Assembly (NCBI GenBank): GCA_003133265.1
Contig: PKWQ01000024.1
Span: forward strand, 1 to 58,688
Source: Acetobacteraceae bacterium
GTDB taxonomy: Bacteria > Pseudomonadota > Alphaproteobacteria > Acetobacterales > Acetobacteraceae
Length of the DNA stretch: 58,688 bases
Direction of reading: 5' to 3'
A program made the position numbers and the translations under genes. Below, piece by piece: positions 1 to 7,938 of the stretch (positions within the stretch are counted from its first letter, which is position 1; every line of letters begins with the position of its first letter). Under the pieces are notes generated by a model. The model was not told the origin of the DNA. It searched no databases and worked only from the letters and a program-made list of their open reading frames with translations.

Positions 1-470
1 CGGTGGTGGCCGAGGACGCCAGCCCGGAGATGTCGGCGGCCGCCGGCTGCGACTGATGCGGAACGCCCAACAGGTCGATGTAGGACAGCCACTGGTGGGC
101 CGTCGCGCCCAGGCTCTGCACCCCGCCCAGCGTGCTGGCCGTCGGCGCCGGCAGCCGCGCGGCCGAGAGCGTGCCAGAGCTGATGTTGGCGGCGTTCGTG
201 GTGTCGGTGGTGGCCGAGGACGCCAGGCCGGAGATGTCGGCGGCAGCCGGCTGGGACTGATGCGGCACACCCGATGGGTCGATGTAGGACAGCCACTGGT
301 GGGCCGTCGCGCCCAGGCTCTGCACCCCGCCCAGCGTGCCCCCCGTCGGCGCTGGCAGCCGTGCCGCCGGCAGGATGCCGGAGGTGATGTTGCCCGCGTT
401 GGTGGTGTCGGTGGTGGCCGAGGGCGGCAGCCCGAGGTTCTGCAGGAAGATCGAGGGGTTGTTGATGTCG
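1..470. repeat. 204-bp tandem repeat inside the tail fibre gene
   Basis: The same block recurs with a period of exactly 204 bp: the cggtggtggccgagg segment starts at 1, 205 and 409, and tcgatgtaggacagcc starts at 75 and 279. The period is a multiple of three, so it encodes a 68-residue protein repeat. Copies 1 and 2 are nearly identical at DNA level, which suggests recent duplication or recombination in the fibre shaft. Confidence 0.9.
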
Positions 471-577
471 GCGCCATTGAGCTGCGATTGCATCGGCCCG
501 ACCTTAGGCGTCTGGGCGAAGGCATTTGCCGCCGCCAACAGCGCCGCGGCGGCGAAGAGGAGGCGATACGCTCTCAC
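1..577 (-). CDS. tail fibre protein, N-terminal part (runs off window)
   Basis: The reading frame opens with GTG at 577, overlapping the stop of the upstream gene as GTGA, and stays open to the window edge (192 codons seen). The first 22 residues are a basic, Ala/Leu-rich stretch ending in AFA-Q, which looks like a signal peptide and is odd for a virion protein. The rest is a 68-residue repeat (204 bp) seen twice and begun a third time, with recurring SATTDTTNA, ARLPAPT, TLGGVQSLGA and HQSQPAAADISGLAS motifs. Such repeats are typical of phage tail fibre shafts. Its place after the baseplate genes supports a fibre role. The C-terminal receptor-binding part is outside the window. Confidence 0.75.
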   Translation of the reverse strand, partial: MRAYRLLFAAAALLAAANAFAQTPKVGPMQSQLNGADINNPSIFLQNLGLPPSATTDTTNAGNITSGILPAARLPAPTGGTLGGVQSLGATAHQWLSYIDPSGVPHQSQPAAADISGLASSATTDTTNAANISSGTLSAARLPAPTASTLGGVQSLGATAHQWLSYIDLLGVPHQSQPAAADISGLASSATT

Positions 578-909
578 GTCACATACCAGGTAATGTTATT
601 GTCATAGGTGAACGTCGCGTTGCCGCCGACGACGAGCTGCGCCGGTTGATTGAGGCCGTAGCCCTCGATCTGCGTGCCGGGCTCCGGATACGCCGTCAGG
701 CTGAAGGCTCCCCGGTTCAACAAGGTCTGCTGGTTGCCGAGGATGTTCTTCAGCCGCACCGCCGTTCCGGCGGCGGCATTGGTGACGATATTCACCCGCG
801 CCGTCAGCACGGTCGCGCTGTTCTGGTCACCTGGCGCGGCGACGATGCCGCCAGCCGCGCCGGCGGGGATCGGCGGCGGAATATCCCGCTGCGTGATTAG
901 GACCTTCAT
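574..909 (-). CDS. small virion-region protein of unknown function
   Basis: This 111-residue protein starts at ATG 909 and overlaps the stop of the next gene upstream (906) as ATGA. It has no recognisable domain. The sequence is rich in small and beta-prone residues, with NATFTYDNNITWYV at the C-terminus, like short tail accessory or fibre-associated proteins. Position between gp48 and the repeat fibre suggests a tail tip or fibre role. That is inference from context only. Confidence 0.6.
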   Translation of the reverse strand: MKVLITQRDIPPPIPAGAAGGIVAAPGDQNSATVLTARVNIVTNAAAGTAVRLKNILGNQQTLLNRGAFSLTAYPEPGTQIEGYGLNQPAQLVVGGNATFTYDNNITWYVT

Positions 910-1211
910 TGTGTCACCGCCCTGTTCACCCGGATGCCGAAGGTTTCGGACATATCCCTAAAGCCCGCGGACACGGCCCTGATGTCACAGCGCAGCAGGC
1001 CGCCCGGCCATCCAGTGGTGTCCACATCGACGGTCGCCACATTCAGCACCGAGGTCTTCGTGATCGGCAGGACGGCGATCAGGTTGCCCACTGGGTCGCG
1101 CACCTGGGACAGCAAGGTCACGTTCGTCAGATCGGCACCGCTGCCGTCGTCGTTCTGGAACGTCATCTGCAACAGCAGCGTGTCGCCCGGTTTGACTGAA
1201 ATCTCGCTCAT
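906..1211 (-). CDS. small tail-region protein of unknown function
   Basis: The 101-residue product starts at ATG 1211, chosen because it overlaps the upstream stop (1208) as ATGA; the longer open frame upstream is antisense-like and out of register with the operon. It reads MSEISVKPGDTLLLQMTF and later GLLRCDIRAVS, an all-beta pattern like small Ig-like or fibre-attachment domains in phage tail loci. I do not recognise the family. It is translationally coupled to both neighbours. Confidence 0.6.
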   Translation of the reverse strand: MSEISVKPGDTLLLQMTFQNDDGSGADLTNVTLLSQVRDPVGNLIAVLPITKTSVLNVATVDVDTTGWPGGLLRCDIRAVSAGFRDMSETFGIRVNRAVTQ

Positions 1212-1717
1212 GCGATCGTCGCCGTCGCGGTGGGCAGCGTGGTGGATGAGCCGTTCATCACTTTGAACCCCGCCGCGACGAAACCGGCGACAGCGACGGC
1301 GAACGCCTTGAACGCCGCCACGGACTGGAAAGTATGGAGGGCGCCCGTCACGTCGGGCCATGCGACGGAGGCGGTGCCATCGGCGAATGCGGCCGTTACC
1401 AGGATCGCGACCATCTCCGCCTGGATATGGTCGGTGGTGGCGCTGTCGCACGCATAGGTGCCGTCGAGCGCCGGCGTGCCGGTGCTGGCGATCGTCAGAC
1501 CCGACGCAATCAACCCGGCGGCCTGCTGAGCCAGCGTGGGGGCGGCCGGCGCGGGCGGCGCGATGATCGCGTCGTTGACCACGGTGCTGCCCTGCCATGC
1601 GGCAACCTGCGCAGCAGTGCCGGCAATCGCGTTGTCCGGCAGCGTCCCATCCGGCGTGAAGCCGGTTCCGAACACCGCACCCGATGTGTCGTGGAGAAGG
1701 TATGCCTGTGCGGTCAT
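1208..1717 (-). CDS. tail fibre-associated protein, DUF4376-like
   Basis: The 169-residue protein begins MTAQAYLLHDTSGAVFG. Its C-terminal half (about residues 75-165) contains ACDSATTDHIQAEM and AFKAFAVAVAGFVAAG, the pattern of DUF4376-type domains, where a small substrate-like segment is followed by a helical repeat. Such proteins sit beside fibres in many tailed phages and may help assemble or decorate them. The Pro/Ala stretch near residues 53-62 looks like a linker. Family assignment is tentative. Confidence 0.55.
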   Translation of the reverse strand: MTAQAYLLHDTSGAVFGTGFTPDGTLPDNAIAGTAAQVAAWQGSTVVNDAIIAPPAPAAPTLAQQAAGLIASGLTIASTGTPALDGTYACDSATTDHIQAEMVAILVTAAFADGTASVAWPDVTGALHTFQSVAAFKAFAVAVAGFVAAGFKVMNGSSTTLPTATATIA

Positions 1718-1727
1718 TTGCGCTGGC

Positions 1728-2666
1728 CTATAGGTTCGGGATGAAGATCAGCATGACGCGCGTGCTGAATTGCACTGTCGCCGCGGCGGTAAATGATGCC
1801 GATACACCGCCCCCGGCTGTCGTCGCGTAGCCCATGTTCGTGACAGGCACCTCAGTGTTGTCGGAGTCCACGAGCGAGCCGTTTATGTACAGGCTCGTTG
1901 AGCTAGCCGAGGCCGCCTGCCACTCGTTGTTGCGTGAGGCGATCGCAATCAGAGCACCCGGCACCGGAGCGGTGAACGAAACGCTCACCGTGAGGGTGGT
2001 GTTGGTCCCGTTATTCGCAGCCATAGCTGACATCGGGGCGTTGATCTGTCCCAGCGCCACCGCTTCGGTCGCGGTTACGGCATCTGCGACATTAAATGCC
2101 TGCGAGGACGAGCCGGCGAGCAGCGCGTAGCCGAGGCTCGGGGTCAAACTCGCCCAATGGTTGCCGTAGCCGTCGCCCACGACCGTCAGGATGCCCGGGG
2201 CTGCTCCGGCCGGCGGCACGACGAATGGCGTCGTGCCACCGAGGATATTTGTGTCACCGCCCTGGAATGTGACGGTCACCGCGTTCGCGGTGTTGTCAAC
2301 GCGAACGAAAATGAACTTCAGCGGCGTCCAACCTGCGCTCCCGGCGAGCGGCAGCTCCAGCGCGATCGCGCCAGCCGCCGCGCTGACGATCACCAGGCCG
2401 GCGTTATCCGGGGTCAGAGCGCGGGACGCTACGATGACGGCGAGATTGCCGCCAGCCAGCCGCTTGATCGCCTTGAACAGCTGCGTGTTGTCGGCGTCGG
2501 TGGGTACCTGGCCGGTGCCTTCGACCGACGCCAGGATGCTTTCCTGGGCGCCGGTGTGCCACAACGCATTCAGGCCGGTGCCTTCGGTGTTGGCGCCCAA
2601 ATTTGGGTCCTGGAACATCCGAAGACCCCCAACCGTCGCATAATTGGCAGCGCTGATGCGGTCCAT
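1728..2666 (-). CDS. tail fibre or tail spike protein
   Basis: The 312-residue protein begins MDRISAANYATVGGLRMFQDPN, a start seen in tail fibres of Mu-like and P2-like phages, where the first residues dock on the baseplate. The N-terminal part (QLFKAIKRLAGG) resembles fibre collar domains. The middle and C-terminal parts are beta-rich and Ala/Thr-rich. It lies right after gp48, where Mu places its fibre gene S. The low similarity expected for receptor-binding parts means the host receptor cannot be guessed. Confidence 0.7.
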   Translation of the reverse strand: MDRISAANYATVGGLRMFQDPNLGANTEGTGLNALWHTGAQESILASVEGTGQVPTDADNTQLFKAIKRLAGGNLAVIVASRALTPDNAGLVIVSAAAGAIALELPLAGSAGWTPLKFIFVRVDNTANAVTVTFQGGDTNILGGTTPFVVPPAGAAPGILTVVGDGYGNHWASLTPSLGYALLAGSSSQAFNVADAVTATEAVALGQINAPMSAMAANNGTNTTLTVSVSFTAPVPGALIAIASRNNEWQAASASSTSLYINGSLVDSDNTEVPVTNMGYATTAGGGVSASFTAAATVQFSTRVMLIFIPNL

Positions 2667-2672
2667 TGGCCT

Positions 2673-3278
2673 CTAACCCGTGTAAGAGAAATAGGGAGTG
2701 ACGAAGAGCGGCACGCCCTCGCGAATGACGCACTCTATGACGGAATGATCGAACGTGCCGAGGCTGTCGCCGCAGGTACTGACCCCGCAGATCGCCTTTG
2801 CGACCACGGTCGTCGGCAGCGTCACCAGGATGTTGCACTGGCCCGGCGGCGGGTTAAGCGCGTCGCCGCACCTAGACATCCCGCAGATCGACGCCGGGAA
2901 CTCTGTGATCGTGATCGTCTCGCCGACCGACAGCGCCAGACGCTCGAAATAGCCGGCGCAGATGGTGCCGGCATTGGTCAGCTTGGCATAGGCCAGATTA
3001 CCGCGCGTCGCGGTGTCGGTGATTGGGTTCGACGCCATGCACGGGTCGGGGCCGAGCATGCGTTCCCAGTCCGGCAACAGGTTCGGCGCGTGGCGCGGGT
3101 CGATCTGCGGCAGCATGGAGAAGGCGGACGCCTCGATCGTGGCGAACTCGGCCGCGAGCGGGCGGAACAGCGCAGCCTCATAGTCGTCGGGATCGCGCGT
3201 GGCCGCCCATCCGTCGGGCAGCAGCGCCAGCAGCCCGCGCTGCGCCTGGTCGGTGGAACGGGGCGGCTGGAGCGTCAT
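2673..3278 (-). CDS. baseplate/tail protein, Mu gp48 (DUF2313, YmfQ) family
   Basis: This 201-residue protein carries the family pattern LLALLPDGWAATRDPDD near the N-terminus and DPRHAPNLLPDWERMLG at about residues 60-76. Two CGxS/CGD segments (ICGMSRCGD and ICGVSTCGD) frame its second half, as in other gp48 proteins. It starts at ATG 3278, overlapping the gp47 stop (3275) as ATGA. In Mu this protein follows the J-type baseplate wedge and helps form the wedge-fibre junction. Length matches the family. Confidence 0.85.
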   Translation of the reverse strand: MTLQPPRSTDQAQRGLLALLPDGWAATRDPDDYEAALFRPLAAEFATIEASAFSMLPQIDPRHAPNLLPDWERMLGPDPCMASNPITDTATRGNLAYAKLTNAGTICAGYFERLALSVGETITITEFPASICGMSRCGDALNPPPGQCNILVTLPTTVVAKAICGVSTCGDSLGTFDHSVIECVIREGVPLFVTPYFSYTG

Positions 3279-4381
3279 GTGAAGCTCACCGTGCCGATGA
3301 TGGAAAGGGTCGTGGCGGCGGCGGTGACGTCGGCCGACGGGGTGGCGCGTTCATGGCTGAACTCGCCGTCGGCGTTCTCCAGCGCGGCATCCATCCGGCT
3401 CATGTAGAGCGTGGCGGCGATCGTCGCGTCGGCGAGGATCTGCAACGTCAGCGCATTGATGGCGGCGGCGCGCTTGGCGGTGGTGTCGGGGTTCAGATGC
3501 AGGCTGAAGGCCACCGGCTGCAGCGTCGCGCCGACCACGACGATGACCGGCGCGCCGAGCGGCTTGCGGTTCTGCGCATCGTTCAGATAGGCCGTGACGG
3601 TGGCGATCTCCGGCCCCGTCGGCACGCGCCAGGTCTGGCCGGCCGGCATCGCGAAGGCGACGGTGATCAGGCCGGTGCCCGGCGACATCGCCTTGACAAG
3701 CGCGCCCGGCATCACTGCCTTCGTCCAGCGTTCGAAGTCGTTGGCGTTGCCGCCGGAGCCGCGGTTGCGAATGGCATCCAGGATGCGGCCGCGCCATGCG
3801 TCGATGGTTTCCGCGTCCTCTCCCGTCAACCCATTGGAGTCGACGGTGGCCGTCTGCGTGGTCAGGCCGCCAAGCGGGGAGACGACGTTCAGCACGGTGT
3901 TCGCCGGCAGGCTGCCGGCCGATCCCGCCGTGGTGCAGGCGACGGGGATGGAGGCGGTGCTGGTCGGTGCGATCGTCACGGCGGCGGTGGTGACATAGGT
4001 CAGGCCACCCGGCATCGATAGCGCCAGGCCGGATGGCACCGCGACACCGGAGACGCTGGCGAAGATGAGGTTTCCCACTGAGGGCGACGCCAGTATCCGC
4101 GGCGTATTCCAGATCGCGGCATGGCGGGGTAGCCAATCGACGGCGCGGTCCGCCATCAGCTCGTCGGCCAGCCGCGCCTGATAGAACCACAGATCCTGCA
4201 CGGACAGGTCCGTCACGCGGCCGTAGATCGCGAGCTGCGAGTAGGCCGAACGCGCATCGACCCGCACGTCCGACGGCGACGCGTTCGGGTTCTTCAGCAG
4301 ATAGACCCGGGCGAACTCGGCCTCGAAGGTCGACGCGGCGCGGTCGAACACCTCGCCCGGCTGTGGGATCGGCCACGGCAT
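3275..4381 (-). CDS. baseplate J-like protein (Mu gp47)
   Basis: The 368-residue protein is a baseplate wedge component. The start at 4381 is MPWPIPQPGEVFDRAA, chosen because ATG overlaps the gp46 stop as TGATG. The middle carries the J-family signature: VGNLIFASVSGVAVPSG, then GSAGSLPANTVLNVVSPLGG and GEDAETIDAWRGRILDAIRNR at about residues 180-205. The family builds the ring that links the spike to the fibres. Order gp45-46-47-48 is that of Mu. Confidence 0.92.
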   Translation of the reverse strand: MPWPIPQPGEVFDRAASTFEAEFARVYLLKNPNASPSDVRVDARSAYSQLAIYGRVTDLSVQDLWFYQARLADELMADRAVDWLPRHAAIWNTPRILASPSVGNLIFASVSGVAVPSGLALSMPGGLTYVTTAAVTIAPTSTASIPVACTTAGSAGSLPANTVLNVVSPLGGLTTQTATVDSNGLTGEDAETIDAWRGRILDAIRNRGSGGNANDFERWTKAVMPGALVKAMSPGTGLITVAFAMPAGQTWRVPTGPEIATVTAYLNDAQNRKPLGAPVIVVVGATLQPVAFSLHLNPDTTAKRAAAINALTLQILADATIAATLYMSRMDAALENADGEFSHERATPSADVTAAATTLSIIGTVSFT

Positions 4382-4839
4382 CAGGCGATCGCCTGATTGA
4401 TGGCGATGGTCGTGCGCTGGACCGTGGCCTGCCACCCGAGGACGCCAGGGGCGACCCAGCGGGCCATGGCGGAAATCGGCCAGCCGCGATCGTTGGCGAG
4501 CTGCTCCAGCGGCTCCCGCAGCGCGTTCTCCGCCAGCAGGCGCGTCGGTTCATCCTGCTTGCGGCGCTTCAGCAGCCACAGGCGGCTGCCGGCGAGACGG
4601 CCGAGCTTGTCGAGGCAGTCGCCGCACCAGCCGCGCCGCGCGTTCAGCGTGGCGGGCGCGTAGCCCTGCGCCGTGGTGTCGGGCAGTTCATCGTCGCTGT
4701 GCGCCCGGCGATCCAGGCCGACACAGAGCAGCACCGGCGTGACGGGCGTGTCGTCCAGCACCAGGTCCGTGCCGTCGAACAGCAGGTCACAGCGGCGTCG
4801 CACCGGGTCGTAGGACAGGGCGGTGTCGATGAAGGCCAT
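4381..4839 (-). CDS. baseplate protein, Mu gp46 family
   Basis: The 152-residue product starts MAFIDTALSYDPVRRRCDLLFDG, the hallmark of the gp46 family, and has the conserved GWCGDCLD motif near residue 72 and an LLKRRKQDEPTRLLAENALREPL helix. It is the first gene after the palindrome at 4876-4891, so it probably opens the distal late transcript. It is presumed a baseplate wedge component like gp25/W proteins. Confidence 0.88.
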   Translation of the reverse strand: MAFIDTALSYDPVRRRCDLLFDGTDLVLDDTPVTPVLLCVGLDRRAHSDDELPDTTAQGYAPATLNARRGWCGDCLDKLGRLAGSRLWLLKRRKQDEPTRLLAENALREPLEQLANDRGWPISAMARWVAPGVLGWQATVQRTTIAINQAIA

Positions 4840-4875
4840 GACGCGCAGGCTACGCGCGCGCGCAAACCCGTAGTC

Positions 4876-4891
4876 ACCGACGCGTGTCGGT
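4876..4891. promoter_or_regulatory. late-activator operator candidate (site 1) with -10-like box
   Basis: ACCGACGCGTGTCGGT has 6-bp inverted arms (ACCGAC/GTCGGT) around GCGT. On the minus strand it is followed after 23 nt by TAGCCT, then by gp46 starting at 4839. Two other copies lie at 16712 and 26293, each also 23 nt from a -10-like box. The spacing and the placement before a late block suit an activator site that replaces a -35 element. Confidence 0.7.
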
Positions 4892-5424
4892 CAGGGGGTG
4901 ATTATGCCGGTGGCGTGGATATTGCCGTTGACGGTCAGGTTGCCGTCGATCGTCGTGGCCACGCCCAGCGTGATGCCCGAAGCGGTGACCGTCACGCCGT
5001 TGATGATGACCGAAGGCGCGGCGACCGTCACCGTGCCGGTGGCGGTGATGTTGGCATCGGGCGCGGCGATCGTCACCTGGTTGCCGCCGAGGATCTCGAT
5101 CGTGCCGCCCTGGCGGATGGCGACGCGCGAGCCGTCGGCGCCATACATCACCTGTTCGCCGGGCGCCAGGCCACCGAACCGCGCGGACGGATTCGCCAAC
5201 AGCGCCACCATGTTCGCCGGGTCGCCGGCGACGCAGAACAGATAGGCGATCGCCCCGTCGGTCGGCGGCAGGTTCGCCGATCCGAATAGCTGGATGACCT
5301 CGATGCCGCTGTAGGTCGCGCCGGTGCTGGTCTGCACCGTCACGGTCTGCACTTCGCCGGTGTCGTCGATGCTCTGCACCACGCCTTTGCGCAGCATCGC
5401 ACGGGCATCGAATGCGTCTTCCAT
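4891..5424 (-). CDS. baseplate spike protein (Mu gp45, baseplate assembly protein V)
   Basis: The 177-residue protein starts MEDAFDARAMLRKGVVQSIDD and has an OB-like N-terminal half (VQTVTVQTSTGATYSGIEV, residues 26-44, and GAIAYLFCVAGDPANMV). The C-terminal half is a run of short beta repeats (ITATGTVTV, IIINGVTVTA, IDGNLTVNGNIHATG), the membrane-piercing beta-helix. This matches Mu gp45, the trimeric spike at the tail tip. Its stop overlaps the candidate late operator at 4876-4891. Confidence 0.88.
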   Translation of the reverse strand: MEDAFDARAMLRKGVVQSIDDTGEVQTVTVQTSTGATYSGIEVIQLFGSANLPPTDGAIAYLFCVAGDPANMVALLANPSARFGGLAPGEQVMYGADGSRVAIRQGGTIEILGGNQVTIAAPDANITATGTVTVAAPSVIINGVTVTASGITLGVATTIDGNLTVNGNIHATGIITP

Positions 5425-5432
5425 GCTGCCTC

Positions 5433-6641
5433 CTATGGCGCGTTCAGCGGCGTCGCCGTGGTATCCAGATTAGGCTTCGACTTCCTGGCTTTGCCGCTGC
5501 GCCTCCGATCGGCCTCGTTGATGCGGTCGAGAGCGGTGACGCCGACGACGTGCAGCTGCGTCCGCTGGCCGCCTTCGTCGTTCAGGAATTCGACCCCGGC
5601 AATCAGCATGTCGCGGTCGATGTCGGAATATGGGTCCCAGACGGCGCAGACCTGGTTCGGTCGCCACAGCATGTTGCGTGGCCCGGCGCGATGGCCCAGC
5701 ACGGTCATCCGCACGCCCTGGGCATCGCCCTTGGCAACGCGGCACATCCATTCCGCCTGCTCCTGCACCGTGCTCATGCCGGACTGGCTGCGCGTCAGGC
5801 GCACGGTCGGGCGCCAGCGGGTGATTTCCGGGTCGGTGGCATGGCCGACGGTGCCGATCGCCGTTGCCTCGGCCGCGCTGTTGGCGGCCGGCGTGGGCGA
5901 CGGCGTTGGCGCACTGGAAAGCGGGGTCGCGGTATGGTCCATCGCCGGACCGCCGGCGCGTTTCTTTGCCGTGTCCTGCATGACGAAATAATCGGAAAAG
6001 CGCCTGGTCCAGTCGTCCTCGGCTTCGACGACCTGGACGTTGTCGCCGATCCGCAGCGGCGCCGGCGCGCGCGTGGCGCCGCCCCGGGTCAGCACCAGGC
6101 CACCGACGCCATCGCTGGTCAGCAGGATGGCGCGCTGCCGCGCCGCGCTTTCCAGGAACGCCATCGCCGTCATGTGCTTGTGCAGGCTCAGCCGATCGAA
6201 CGGCGCGCCGATATCGACGTCAGCGCGGGGAATGATGCCGAACGGGGCACAGACCAGACTGGCGACGTGCAACAGATCGACGCCGCGGAACTCGGTCGGC
6301 CCTCTCGGCAGCGCCGCGCACTCCACCAGGTCGCCGGTCTTGTCGCGGCCGGAGATGTGGCATTCCAGCCGGTCGGCCGCCCAGGTGAAATGCGGCTGCT
6401 CGATCCAGCCGACCAGGATCACCTCGTTGTCGATCGCGATGCTGATCGGATCTCCGGCCTTGATCGGGGCATTCCGCGTCGGCTGGCCGATCTGGGCGAT
6501 CAGCGCGTTGCGGATGCGCGCCTCGTCCACGATCGTGAGCTGAAACGTCCCGGCGACGTTGCGCACGTCTCGGGGGATGACGTGGCGGGTGACCTCGGTG
6601 AAGACCTGGTTGGCGATCTTGACCGTGACGACGCTGGTCAC
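5433..6641 (-). CDS. baseplate hub protein (Mu gp44/P, late control D type)
   Basis: The 402-residue protein begins with VVTVKIANQVFTEVTRHVIPRDVRNVAGTF split by beta strands; KAGDPISIAIDNEVILVGWIEQ and HISGRDKTGDLVEC (residues 61-110) match gene D/gp44 hub proteins. A Pro/Ala/Thr-rich linker lies near residues 235-255. The hub forms the ring above the spike and touches the last tube ring. ATG 6641 overlaps the upstream stop (6638) as ATGA, so the genes are translationally coupled. Confidence 0.88.
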   Translation of the reverse strand: MTSVVTVKIANQVFTEVTRHVIPRDVRNVAGTFQLTIVDEARIRNALIAQIGQPTRNAPIKAGDPISIAIDNEVILVGWIEQPHFTWAADRLECHISGRDKTGDLVECAALPRGPTEFRGVDLLHVASLVCAPFGIIPRADVDIGAPFDRLSLHKHMTAMAFLESAARQRAILLTSDGVGGLVLTRGGATRAPAPLRIGDNVQVVEAEDDWTRRFSDYFVMQDTAKKRAGGPAMDHTATPLSSAPTPSPTPAANSAAEATAIGTVGHATDPEITRWRPTVRLTRSQSGMSTVQEQAEWMCRVAKGDAQGVRMTVLGHRAGPRNMLWRPNQVCAVWDPYSDIDRDMLIAGVEFLNDEGGQRTQLHVVGVTALDRINEADRRRSGKARKSKPNLDTTATPLNAP

Positions 6642-7936
6642 GCCAGCACTTCCAGCGGGCCGGGCGGTGGGACGGCGGGATGGCAGATACCGTTCCGCTG
6701 CACCAGGTCGCGCCAGGTGGCGACGATCGCGCTGGGATCGTCACCGGCGAGATACTGCGCGTAGAGCCAGGCCGACGCCGCCACGGGCGGCGTGAACATC
6801 TCCACCGGCGGCAGTCGGCCGACGGCGGCGTTCATGTCGGCGATCCAGGCCGATTTCGCGGCGATCAGCGCGCGCCATAGCGCGGCGGCGGGGGTCGGCG
6901 ACGACGGCACCAGCGCGGCGGCGGCCAGCACGGCGGCATCGTAGGCGCCGCCAACCTGGTCGCGCCAGGTCATGGCTTCCTGCTGGCTGTCGAAGCCGAT
7001 CGCGCTGGCGGCGCTGGCGGCGTCGGCCAGCAGGAACATCTGCGCCGACAGGATCAGCGCCGGTCCCGGCGGGATCTGGATCGGCGCGGCGGACAGCGTC
7101 GCGGTGCCGATCTGGCTGGAGGCGGACAGCAGCATCGCCGCGGTGATGCGCCCGTCCACCGGCACCGGCGTCGCCGTCGATCCGCCCGGCGCCATCGCGC
7201 TCGGCATCGAGGGCGTCGTGGTGCCGCCGATCGCAGCACTCGGCCCCGACAGCAGGTTGCCGACGGTGCCGGCATAGGTGGCGTCGAACGGCGCGCTGCC
7301 GATGCTGGACAGCAGCCCGATCGGCAGGCTGCCGGCGATGCCGACCGAGGGGTTCACGCAGGACGAGACCAGCGAGCCGAGGACGGTGGCGACCTCGCCC
7401 ACCAGGCTTTCGACCTGGCTAACGGCGGACAGGGTCAGCGCGATCGGCGCCAGCAGGCTGGCCAGCATGGCGTAGGCGGCGGTGCGCATGTCCGCCAGAC
7501 TGTCCAGCAACCCCTGGAGCGTATCCGGCGGCGTCTTCAGCTTCGGCGTGTAGCGGCGGAACGTCGCGGTGAACGTCGCGATGCGCAGCTGCTCCGCCTT
7601 GAAGACGAACTTCGGCGTTTTGCCCGGCGACAGCACGACCTGCAGCGTGCCGTGCCACGGGCTGACCAACGTCGCCGGGCCCGGCGTCTGGAGCGCGGCG
7701 CGTAGGCGGTCGACCTGATGCACATAGTCGTCGCCGGAGACGATGCCGGCGACGACAATGTCGCCGTCGAGCTGGCCGAGGTCCTGGAAGACGGTGATGT
7801 CCTGGCCGGGGAACAGGAACGCCAGGACGCGCCGGCTGGGTTCGTCGTCGCCTGACACATGGGAAAACCCGATGCCGCGATAGCTGCCTTCCAGCAGCAT
7901 CTCCTCATACAGGCCGATGATGCTGAACAGGCTCAT
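6638..7936 (-). CDS. tail/DNA circularization protein N (Mu gp43)
   Basis: The 432-residue protein opens MSLFSIIGLYEEMLLEGSYRGIGF and continues HVSGDDEPSRRVLAFLFPGQD and HQVDRLRAALQTPGPATLVSPWHG, the N-terminal domain pattern of Mu gpN. The remainder is Ala-rich and helical. In Mu, gpN is needed for tail assembly and gives its name to a DNA-circularization domain. It sits between the tape measure and hub genes as in Mu. Confidence 0.85.
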   Translation of the reverse strand: MSLFSIIGLYEEMLLEGSYRGIGFSHVSGDDEPSRRVLAFLFPGQDITVFQDLGQLDGDIVVAGIVSGDDYVHQVDRLRAALQTPGPATLVSPWHGTLQVVLSPGKTPKFVFKAEQLRIATFTATFRRYTPKLKTPPDTLQGLLDSLADMRTAAYAMLASLLAPIALTLSAVSQVESLVGEVATVLGSLVSSCVNPSVGIAGSLPIGLLSSIGSAPFDATYAGTVGNLLSGPSAAIGGTTTPSMPSAMAPGGSTATPVPVDGRITAAMLLSASSQIGTATLSAAPIQIPPGPALILSAQMFLLADAASAASAIGFDSQQEAMTWRDQVGGAYDAAVLAAAALVPSSPTPAAALWRALIAAKSAWIADMNAAVGRLPPVEMFTPPVAASAWLYAQYLAGDDPSAIVATWRDLVQRNGICHPAVPPPGPLEVLA

Positions 7937-7938
7937 CG

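Noticed and set aside
1..470. Regular repeats that could suggest a CRISPR array
   Set aside because: The period is 204 bp, has no spacer-repeat alternation, and translates to a 68-residue protein repeat in frame.
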